Source of the DNA: Chloroflexota bacterium
Lineage (GTDB): Bacteria; Chloroflexota; Dormibacteria; Dormibacterales; Dormibacteraceae
NCBI GenBank assembly: GCA_005888075.1
Contig: VBKD01000173.1
Location: 1 to 7,896, forward strand
Direction of reading: 5' to 3'
DNA length: 7,896 nt
The notes beneath the pieces are model-generated. The model had not been told where the DNA came from and did not search any database. It saw nothing but the letters and a program-made list of their open reading frames with translations. This document shows positions 1-5,541 of this stretch, piece by piece. Each line of letters opens with the position of its first letter. Positions within the stretch are counted from its first letter, which is position 1. The position numbers were made by a program, and so were the translations under genes.

Positions 1-209
1 TCGACGGCGGCCTCTTCGTCCGTCAACAGCTGCGGCGCTGTCGCACCCAACGAGTAGACGGCGGCAAAGGTCGGCGGGACGCCGTCCGCCGGGTCCGCGC
101 CGATGGCCCTGGCGAACGCAGCCGAGCGCTCCGCCGCGATCTCAAACGTCACGGCCGGGTACGTTCGACCCGCGACTCCAGCCGCGCCGGAGCTCAATTC
201 CCTGCCCAC
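1..209 (-). CDS. FAS1-like (MaoC-type) dehydratase, N-terminal fragment
   Basis: Read on the minus strand from a GTG at 209, this frame stays open to the window edge and gives about 69 residues. The fragment contains GRTYPAVTFEI, then AFARAIG, then VPPTFAAVYSLG. This matches the N-terminal hot-dog domain of the FAS1-like dehydratase / HadA-type R-hydratase family (established family pattern, recognised by eye). Such proteins hydrate or dehydrate 3-hydroxyacyl thioesters in fatty-acid or mycolate-like pathways in the cytoplasm. The catalytic Asp-His pair usually lies in the partner or C-terminal MaoC half, which is not seen here. The start is uncertain: a TTG at 197 is an alternative, and neither has a clear Shine-Dalgarno site. 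The GTG lies 16 bases after the transglutaminase stop, so co-transcription is likely. The gene is truncated only by the window. Confidence 0.66.
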   Translation of the reverse strand, partial: MGRELSSGAAGVAGRTYPAVTFEIAAERSAAFARAIGADPADGVPPTFAAVYSLGATAPQLLTDEEAAV

Positions 210-225
210 GCGGAAAACTCTATTG

Positions 226-1080
226 CTAGTAGGGTCTCAGGCGCGCGAGCACGCGGCGCAACAGGATCGGGCGAAGAGCGGACCAGGCCTCGAACACCGA
301 GCCCCTCACTGAGGAGGCGAGCTCGGGCGGTGCGTATGCGGCCACGGCAAATCCGCTCGCCAGGGAGCCGGCGGAGTCCGCCGCTTCGGGGAATTCCCGT
401 TGCAGCCGCCGGCCGAGCTCCATCGGAGTCTCTCCCGGCGGCCGTTCGGCGCCGGCGAGGCGTGCCAGCGTGAGCGTGCGCTTCCACACGCCCATCACGC
501 TGCGGGGTCGCAGGTACCTCGTCACACCGGCGAAGACAAGGAGGACGAGAGCGATGATCAGACCCAGGACCTTGGTCAACGTGCCGGGGTCGGAGAAGCT
601 GACCGGGAACCGTCCTGCCTGCGAGCCGGCGCTTGCACTGTCAGTGCTGCCTGGGCGCACTCCCGGCACCGGTGCAACGGAACCGGTGCTTCCAGCCGTA
701 CCCGGGTCGTCACAACCGCTGTCGTGCAAACAGGTCGTGAGCCCGGTCTGGCCGCGGCTGATCGGGGTGTACGTGCCGTCTTTGGTCGGCTCGAATGGGA
801 TCCATCCATATGCCGGGAAATACACCTCCACCCATGTGTGCGCGTCCTGGCCGCGAACCACGTAACTCTGCGACTGGGAGTCGAACACTCCCGGACCGAA
901 GCCGTTGACCAGGCGAGCCGGGATCCCGAGCGAGCGAAGCATGTCGCCCATCGCGGTGGCGAAGAACTCGCAGTATCCCTTGTGCGATTGGAAGAGGAAC
1001 CAATCCATGGCGCCCATGCCCCCCGGCGCTCTCGCACCTAGCGTGTAGGTGCTTCTGCTCCACGGCCGGGTTTCGATAGC
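226..1080 (-). CDS. tgpA: TgpA-like transglutaminase, C-terminal part (frameshifted from upstream half)
   Basis: This is the C-terminal half of the membrane transglutaminase whose N-terminal half lies in another frame upstream. Counting from the in-frame Met at 1017, the transglutaminase core shows catalytic Cys16 in KGYCEFFATAM, His60 in QDAHTWVEVYF, and the third-position acidic residue in GWIPFEPT (E76). A Pro/Ser/Thr/Gly-rich linker follows (about 85-140), then a transmembrane helix (about 149-166) and a DUF4129-like tail containing ERPPGETPMELGRRL. All catalytic landmarks are present. Similarity continues upstream of Met1017 through STYTLGARAPGG to at least 1050, so 1017 is not a natural start. 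The coordinate 1080 is the approximate upper limit of coding in this frame. The usual DUF3488/TgpA_N-core-TM-DUF4129 order is kept if the two halves are joined. A frameshifted pseudogene, an assembly error, or a separately translated core are all possible. Confidence 0.82.
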   Translation of the reverse strand, partial: AIETRPWSRSTYTLGARAPGGMGAMDWFLFQSHKGYCEFFATAMGDMLRSLGIPARLVNGFGPGVFDSQSQSYVVRGQDAHTWVEVYFPAYGWIPFEPTKDGTYTPISRGQTGLTTCLHDSGCDDPGTAGSTGSVAPVPGVRPGSTDSASAGSQAGRFPVSFSDPGTLTKVLGLIIALVLLVFAGVTRYLRPRSVMGVWKRTLTLARLAGAERPPGETPMELGRRLQREFPEAADSAGSLASGFAVAAYAPPELASSVRGSVFEAWSALRPILLRRVLARLRPY

Positions 1081-2476
1081 GGCCGTCCTGAGGCAGCGAC
1101 ATGAACGGCCGGACCCAATCCGGATACACCGTCCCTGCCCCCTTCAGCTCATCGGCACCGGCGATCGAATACTCGGCCGTGACCTTGTAGGTGCCGGCGG
1201 AGGTCGAAGGTTGGGTGGTGTTGAGCCGGTCGATCGAGACCAGCTCTCCCGACCTGTTCAAAGGCTGCGACGGCACCTGGAGCGCCATGGTGCTCCGGTC
1301 CACTCGATACAACCGGCCCGGGTAGAAAAGGATGTCCGAGTTGCCGATGGGCGGACGCAACATCTTCACATCGACGGTGGCGACGGCCAGCTTCGAGTAA
1401 TCCTCAGCGTAGGTCGGGACCTGGTTCTTCGGGATGACCTGATGCAGTCCGTTCTGCGCCGGATATCGCCACTCGCCGTAGAGGGTGGAGGTTTCATCAA
1501 CGCCTCGGAAGTAGCGCGGTCCCTGCCATCCGGCCACCGTGTAGGTGAAGACGACGTCCCGCGTCCGAAGCAGCGGCCCCTGAAGCTTGACGTCGGTCGA
1601 GAAGCCTGTCGTGCCGGTTCCGCCACGCCCCATCGAGAAGAGGCCCGGGTGGTTGATCTGCTGCTGGAACTGCGCCCAGCTCGCGAACGCGCCGGATTCG
1701 ACGTCGAGCGTGCGGTCGGCGGTGGACATCGGCGGCAGCATGAGGGCGACGATGATCAGCCCCGCCATCGCGACGAGGCCGGATTCCCAGAAATCCCAGC
1801 GAGCATCGCCCGTGAGCTTCACGTGCGCTCGCGTCGCGTTGGTGACGGAACGCGTGTAGTTGACCCACAGCAGCAGCGCCAGCGTGAGGACGAGGATGGC
1901 GAGCGTGTATCCCTTCTGGTTGTCTGGAAAGTTGAGAAGGTTCGTGGCGAACGCGGCCGCGCCGGGAACGAAGCCCAACAGCGGCCTGCGCCAGCGCAGC
2001 ACGCACCAGCCGAGCCATCCGCCGGTGATCCACATCAGCAGGCAGATCAGGAGCAGGTAGAAGGAGGGGTCGCCGGACGCGGAGCCGTCCGCGATCTTGG
2101 CCGACCAGATGCCGGCCATCCTTCCGAGGGTCAGCGCGTGCCCGGTGGTGGGATCGATCGGATTCCGGGTTTGAAGGGTGAACCATGCCGCGACCACGGC
2201 CACAGGCGGGCCGGCGACGGTGCCAAGCCCGAGGGCGGCGGGCCAGGGGACCGGGAGCAAAGCCAGCAGTCCCATGAACACGGTGGCGCCGAACGCCACG
2301 ATGGTGATGATGTCGATCCCTGGAACCCAGGCCGCCGTCGCCGTCGATCCGGCCACAGTGATGCTGAGCAGGATGACCAGGAGGGCGGACCACACCTGTC
2401 CACCGCCCAGCGACTCCCGGGTGCGAAGCACCACCGGTCCCAGGCCGAGGCGGCCGCTAGGCGATGCGGATTGCAT
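710..2476 (-). CDS. tgpA: TgpA-like transglutaminase, N-terminal membrane part (DUF3488; frame lost after ~1050-1090)
   Basis: This is the N-terminal half of a TgpA-family protein: a bundle of hydrophobic helices (about residues 30-50, 54-74, 78-99, 139-158, 164-182, 190-206 and 233-248 from Met at 2476), then an extracytoplasmic segment ending in YPDWVRPFMSLPQDG. In the family this leads into the transglutaminase core. Here the frame runs on into Arg/His/Gly-rich sequence (1045 down to the stop at 710) that is only the shadow of the true core in the next frame. The real homology therefore ends near 1050-1090. ATG 2476 is chosen because it overlaps the DUF58 stop by only 20 bases and is preceded by GAGG (close spacing). 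An ATG at 2536 and GTGs at 2434 and 2395 are alternatives. It is third in the moxR-DUF58-tgpA cluster. The product as read would lack a working catalytic domain. Confidence 0.8.
   Translation of the reverse strand: MQSASPSGRLGLGPVVLRTRESLGGGQVWSALLVILLSITVAGSTATAAWVPGIDIITIVAFGATVFMGLLALLPVPWPAALGLGTVAGPPVAVVAAWFTLQTRNPIDPTTGHALTLGRMAGIWSAKIADGSASGDPSFYLLLICLLMWITGGWLGWCVLRWRRPLLGFVPGAAAFATNLLNFPDNQKGYTLAILVLTLALLLWVNYTRSVTNATRAHVKLTGDARWDFWESGLVAMAGLIIVALMLPPMSTADRTLDVESGAFASWAQFQQQINHPGLFSMGRGGTGTTGFSTDVKLQGPLLRTRDVVFTYTVAGWQGPRYFRGVDETSTLYGEWRYPAQNGLHQVIPKNQVPTYAEDYSKLAVATVDVKMLRPPIGNSDILFYPGRLYRVDRSTMALQVPSQPLNRSGELVSIDRLNTTQPSTSAGTYKVTAEYSIAGADELKGAGTVYPDWVRPFMSLPQDGRYRNPAVEQKHLHARCESAGGHGRHGLVPLPIAQGILRVLRHRDGRHASLARDPGSPGQRLRSGSVRLPVAELRGSRPGRAHMGGGVFPGIWMDPIRADQRRHVHPDQPRPDRAHDLFARQRL
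1062..1086. repeat. Short inverted repeat inside the tgpA break region
   Basis: ACGGCCG at 1062-1068 is the exact reverse complement of CGGCCGT at 1080-1086, separated by 11 bases. It lies inside the interval where the tgpA frame changes. A 7-bp GC-rich stem is common by chance in DNA of this composition, so its link to the lesion is only suggestive. Confidence 0.35.
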
Positions 2477-3647
2477 CCCTCGTCCTGACGAGGCGCCCGA
2501 AATCGTCACCGCGGCGAACCACGTAGAGGTCGACATCCTGTCCGAGATCGAAGCTCGGGTTCTGATCGGGGCCGCCGAAGCTGGCCACGTCGAGGTAGAA
2601 GACGATCAGCGTCGCGCGGCGGCCGCGGACGGCCTGGAGCATCTGCACCCAGGTCGGGTCCGCGCTGGGCGTGATGACGGCGATCGCGCGGCGCGGCAGG
2701 CGGCGGATCTTGTCCCACGCAAGCGTTTTCGCCAGCGCGGTGCGGCCGTCCGCCTGCGCCACCGCGAGGTACTCGAGGATCATGCGGTCCTGCCTCACGG
2801 CGCGATGCGGCTCGAGGATCGTGCCCCGAGAGTCGTTGGCGATCAACCCCACCTGACGTCCACGGCTGTGGACCTGAGCCGCCATCGAAGCCGCGAGGCT
2901 GACCGCATACTCGACAGTCGACTCCTCGCCTTCGCCGAAATGGACGCCCCTGTCGAGGTCGAGCAGGATCCAGAGGTCGGTGGTGAGCGGCTGCTCGAAC
3001 GTCTTCGACATCAGCCTCTGATGCTTCGTCGAAAGCGGCCAGTGGATCCGTCCGAAGCTGTCGCCGGTGACGTAATCCCGCACGCCGCCGGTTTCGGGCG
3101 GGTAGTCGGCCCAGTTGCCCAGGCTCGAAGATGTCCCCGCTTGCTGGGAGCTGGGCGTCGACAGGTCGGGGATCGCCCTTATACGCGGATACACCAGGAT
3201 CGACGTCCGCTGCGTGAGCCTTTTCTCGCGATCGAAGAGGCCGAAGGGCTCACGGACGCGGAGCGAGGTCGGCCCGAAGGCCATCCAGCCACGCCGGCGA
3301 TAAACACCACGGGCCTTCCACCTGACCGGCTCGCTTGATCCGGCGATCACCCGTCCGGGCTGGTAGTCGGGGATCTGGCTCAGGTCGCGGATCTCGACCC
3401 ACGGCGACGGCATGCGGCCATGCCGGGTGACCTCGAACGTCTCCTCAAAGGACTCGCCGACGGTGGGCGTCCCGGGGTCGAGCCGGCGCGTGAGCCTCAT
3501 GCCGCGGATGGCGAGCCGGGGCCAGGCCCAGGCCAGGAGAAACAAAAGGCAGAGTGCGTACGCAAATTGGTATGCAGGCCGGATTGCCGTCAGGTAGGTG
3601 AAGAAGAGGAGCAGACCGAGGGCACCGGCGAGCGCGAGCTTGCTCAT
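2457..3647 (-). CDS. DUF58 domain-containing protein
   Basis: A 396-residue protein of the DUF58 family, second gene of the MoxR cluster. Two hydrophobic N-terminal helices (about 5-22 and 26-45) anchor it in the membrane. A beta-rich segment follows, with WKARGVYRRRGW (110-121) and REPFGLFDREKRL. The family signature then appears as GGVRDYVTGDSFGRIHWPLS (187-206), followed by a von Willebrand A-like fold starting at LWILLDLDRG (225-234). The metal-site motif (normally DxSxS) is degenerate here (DLDRG), as in many DUF58 proteins, so metal binding is doubtful. Length is typical. ATG 3647 follows the moxR stop by 24 bases, and the stop overlaps the tgpA start, implying one transcript. It probably acts as a membrane partner of the MoxR ATPase and the transglutaminase; its biochemical role is unknown in the family. 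Confidence 0.9.
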   Translation of the reverse strand: MSKLALAGALGLLLFFTYLTAIRPAYQFAYALCLLFLLAWAWPRLAIRGMRLTRRLDPGTPTVGESFEETFEVTRHGRMPSPWVEIRDLSQIPDYQPGRVIAGSSEPVRWKARGVYRRRGWMAFGPTSLRVREPFGLFDREKRLTQRTSILVYPRIRAIPDLSTPSSQQAGTSSSLGNWADYPPETGGVRDYVTGDSFGRIHWPLSTKHQRLMSKTFEQPLTTDLWILLDLDRGVHFGEGEESTVEYAVSLAASMAAQVHSRGRQVGLIANDSRGTILEPHRAVRQDRMILEYLAVAQADGRTALAKTLAWDKIRRLPRRAIAVITPSADPTWVQMLQAVRGRRATLIVFYLDVASFGGPDQNPSFDLGQDVDLYVVRRGDDFGRLVRTRDAIRIA

Positions 3648-3671
3648 TTCGCTCGCCGCACTGGCTTGGCT

Positions 3672-4670
3672 CTAAGCGTCGTACGCCAGCTGGGGCACGT
3701 GCTCACGTTCGAGCAGGCCGGTGACCAGCTTGCCGGCGCTCTGGCCCTGCATCTCGGCGTTCGGCCGCAGGATGATTCGGTGCGCAAGCACAGACTCGGC
3801 GAGCTGCTTGATGTCGTCAGGCACGACGTAGCTCCGGCCCTGGATGGCGGCCAGCGCCTGGCTGGCGTGGTAGAGGTGGATCGTGCCGCGCGTGCTGACC
3901 CCCAACGCCACCTCCGGGTGACCGCGCGTCCGGCCGACCAGCCGCGCGATGTACTCGCGGAGCTCGGGTTTGACGAACACCTCGCGCACCGCCCCCTGCG
4001 CCGCTCGCAGCTCGTTTGGCGAGACGACCGGCTGCAGCTCCAGCATTGGTGACTCGACCTTGTGCTGGTTGAGCAGGTTCGCCTCCTCCTTCTCGCTGAG
4101 GTAGCCGAGCCTCACCTTCATCAAGAAACGGTCGAGCTGCGCTTCGGGCAGCGGAAACGTGCCCGAGTACTCGACGGGGTTCTGGGTCGCCATGACCATG
4201 AATGGCTTGGGGAGGTCATGCGTCTCGCCGTCGATCGTGACCTGGCGCTCCTCCATCGCCTCGAGGAGCGCCGCCTGGGTCTTGGGGCTGGCGCGGTTGA
4301 TCTCGTCGGCAAGCATGATCTGCGCAAAAACCGGACCAGGCATGAACTGGAACTCGCTCAGCTTCTGGTTGTAGGCGCGGACGCCAGTGACGTCCGAGGG
4401 CAGGAGGTCGGGGGTGAATTGGATCCGCCGAAAGGTGCAGTCCAGGGACCGGGCGAGTGATTTGGCCAACATGGTCTTGCCGACGCCGGGGACGTCTTCG
4501 ATCAGGAGATGGCCCTCACACAGGAGGGTCACGAGGCACAGCCGGATTTCTTCGTCTTTGTTGACAATGGCCCGGCCGACGTTCTCGAGGAACGCGTCGG
4601 CGACGCGGGTTACTAATTCGGTGGCCCCCACTCCTCCCGCGATTATAGTTTCGCCGTCGCGAAGGCCCAT
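3672..4670 (-). CDS. moxR: MoxR-family AAA+ ATPase
   Basis: A 332-residue, full-length MoxR ATPase. The landmarks are clear: Walker A EDVPGVGKT (59-66), Walker B IMLADE (118-123) followed by INRASPKTQAALLEAMEER, sensor 1 MATQNP (160-165), arginine finger in AQLDRF (R181), and sensor 2 in GVSTRG (R261). The C-terminal lid is present. MoxR proteins are cytoplasmic ring-forming ATPases thought to remodel or activate proteins, often vWA-type partners encoded beside them. Here the partners would be the DUF58 protein 24 bases downstream and the transglutaminase after it. ATG 4670 is the natural start: the family's N-terminal helix (VTRVADAFLENVGRAIVNKDE) begins about 20 residues in. Only a weak TGAG-like ribosome site precedes it. 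It is the first gene of the cluster, diverging from the lipoprotein gene. Confidence 0.95.
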   Translation of the reverse strand: MGLRDGETIIAGGVGATELVTRVADAFLENVGRAIVNKDEEIRLCLVTLLCEGHLLIEDVPGVGKTMLAKSLARSLDCTFRRIQFTPDLLPSDVTGVRAYNQKLSEFQFMPGPVFAQIMLADEINRASPKTQAALLEAMEERQVTIDGETHDLPKPFMVMATQNPVEYSGTFPLPEAQLDRFLMKVRLGYLSEKEEANLLNQHKVESPMLELQPVVSPNELRAAQGAVREVFVKPELREYIARLVGRTRGHPEVALGVSTRGTIHLYHASQALAAIQGRSYVVPDDIKQLAESVLAHRIILRPNAEMQGQSAGKLVTGLLEREHVPQLAYDA

Positions 4671-4745
4671 CTCAGGTCTATACGGCCCGACCCGGATTTT
4701 GGTTCCGCGTTACCTGCCACTCCCCAGGCACGTGTACTTGTTGAC
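4671..4745. promoter_or_regulatory. Divergent intergenic region between moxR and the lipoprotein gene
   Basis: These 75 bases separate two divergent start codons, so they should hold promoters for both directions. On the minus strand TATAGA ends six bases before the moxR ATG, which would fit a -10 element of a leaderless transcript, but no matching -35 is seen. On the plus strand no Shine-Dalgarno site precedes the ATG at 4746. A CACGTG palindrome at 4729-4734 is present, of unknown significance. This assignment rests mainly on gene layout. Confidence 0.35.
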
Positions 4746-5330
4746 ATGAGGTTCTGGCTCGCGCTGGTGGTCGTCGCCCTGGTCGGCTGCGGCTCGGCCG
4801 GGCCGGGACCGTCGCCGGTTGGAACCCCGCTGAGCGAGCCGCAGCTGAAGTTCGCCGTCATGGACGCGGGGGGCAAGCCGGCCTACTGCGACCCCGACTT
4901 TTATCCCGTAGCGCGTGCCGGCGGAGAAGAGAGGAACGCGGTCGACGATTACCCCGCGATCCGAGCCGACACGTCCCTTTATTCGGCCATCGTCGCCCAT
5001 GAGCACGTGGGCGGCGGGGACCTCTCCGATGCTCAAAAGCTCGTCGTTTATAAGGCCTGGAAGCTGCTCCGAGCCCTCCAGTTGAGCCAGAGCGGAAACG
5101 AGTACTCGTTTCAGTACCGAGCCGGACAGACCACCGCGGGCAACGCTCACTACCAGATGGTCTCGGGAACCGTCAGGGTCGGTCCGCGTCACGGAGGTGC
5201 GAGTTGGGACGACCGTCTGGACGCAAAGCGCGGACGGCGCTCGCGTCGCAGCCCCGGTGCTCGAGGTCGGCAGCATGGAAGTGCCGGCGGCCCATCACAT
5301 GGTTCACGTTGCGCTGGCCGACGGCCGTGA
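4746..5330 (+). CDS. Lipoprotein with uncharacterised N-terminal domain (N-terminal part of a Hint-domain protein; frame lost after ~5160-5185)
   Basis: The frame begins with a lipoprotein signal: MRFW, a hydrophobic stretch LALVVVALVG, and a lipobox LVGC with the lipidated Cys at residue 15. A Ser/Pro/Gly-rich tether follows. The mature domain contains LKFAVMDAGGKPAYCDPDFY (35-53), then LSDAQKLVVYKAWKLLRALQ (93-112) and a strand-rich end with NEYSFQYRAG and HYQMVSGTV (to about 143). I recognise this combination as the front of lipoproteins that carry a C-terminal Hint domain. The domain has no assigned function. After about residue 146 the frame turns Arg/Gly-rich up to its stop at 5328-5330, while the Hint domain continues in the +1 frame. 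The true gene is therefore broken. The start is fixed by the signal peptide, although no ribosome-binding site is visible. It sits in the outer leaflet or cell envelope if made. Confidence 0.72.
   Translation: MRFWLALVVVALVGCGSAGPGPSPVGTPLSEPQLKFAVMDAGGKPAYCDPDFYPVARAGGEERNAVDDYPAIRADTSLYSAIVAHEHVGGGDLSDAQKLVVYKAWKLLRALQLSQSGNEYSFQYRAGQTTAGNAHYQMVSGTVRVGPRHGGASWDDRLDAKRGRRSRRSPGARGRQHGSAGGPSHGSRCAGRRP
5166..5185. repeat. Imperfect inverted repeat at the lipoprotein-Hint break
   Basis: ACCG (5169-5172) pairs with CGGT (5180-5183). GG at 5166-5167 can extend the stem to CC at 5184-5185 with one bulged A, leaving a 7-base loop. It coincides with the point where the reading frame changes. Weak evidence: hairpins of this size are frequent in GC-rich DNA. 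Confidence 0.25.
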
Positions 5331-5541
5331 GCTGCTAGTTTCCCCTGGCCACAAGACGGCTGATGGGCGGCCGGCCGGAACGCTGAAATCCGGCGATGAG
5401 CTGGATGGCTCGGTCATCGTGGTTTGGGAGCTCGTCCCCTACTCGGCCGGCCGAACCTACGACCTCCTACCCGGCGGTCCGACGGGGTTTTACTGGGCCG
5501 ACGGCATCCTGCTGTCGAGCACCCTGCGCACTAGCGCCTAA
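5170..5541 (+). CDS. Hint (hedgehog/intein-like) domain, C-terminal part of the lipoprotein gene in +1 frame
   Basis: This frame gives PSGSVRVTEVRVGTTVWTQ, then VALADGRELLVSPGHKTADG and LKSGDELDG, then RTYDLLPGGPTGFYWADGIL. That order fits a Hint fold: a strand-rich start, a block-B-like (T/S)xxH site with His in SPGH (5341-5352), and a block-F-like YDL...FYWADGILL end (about 5458-5517). Two features are missing: the N-terminal nucleophile Cys that starts Hint domains is in none of the three forward frames just upstream, and the C-terminal His-Asn of inteins is replaced by Ser-Ser (SSTL). The only in-frame start is a GTG at 5197, inside the domain, so independent expression is unlikely. Most likely this is the tail of the lipoprotein gene. 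The TAA overlaps the convergent hydrolase stop. Self-cleavage cannot be assumed. Confidence 0.68.
   Translation, partial: PSGSVRVTEVRVGTTVWTQSADGARVAAPVLEVGSMEVPAAHHMVHVALADGRELLVSPGHKTADGRPAGTLKSGDELDGSVIVVWELVPYSAGRTYDLLPGGPTGFYWADGILLSSTLRTSA

Noticed and set aside
1045..1095. Programmed +1 ribosomal frameshifting to join the tgpA halves
   Set aside because: No recognisable slippery site with a rare or stop codon at the junction, and residues conserved in the family appear to be missing, which frameshifting would not explain.
1049..2488. Long plus-strand open frame (479 residues) opposite tgpA
   Set aside because: It is Arg/Gly/His/Asp-rich without recognisable domains and lies antisense to clearly conserved transglutaminase sequence; long antisense frames are expected in GC-rich DNA.
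2178..3338. Plus-strand open frame (386 residues) opposite tgpA/DUF58
   Set aside because: It spans two genes on the other strand, has low-complexity composition and no motif; a codon-bias shadow.
4741..4746. TTGACA as a -35 box
   Set aside because: It abuts the lipoprotein ATG and has no -10 hexamer at suitable distance; a second TTGACA at 4561 lies inside moxR and also lacks a partner.
4710..5276. Minus-strand frame (188 residues) opposite the lipoprotein
   Set aside because: The plus-strand frame has a lipobox and conserved motifs; the antisense frame has none and would overlap the moxR promoter region.
5170..5541. Functional intein inserted in the lipoprotein
   Set aside because: The domain is C-terminal with no downstream extein, has no His-Asn at its end, and lacks the starting Cys; a Hint-like domain is a better description.
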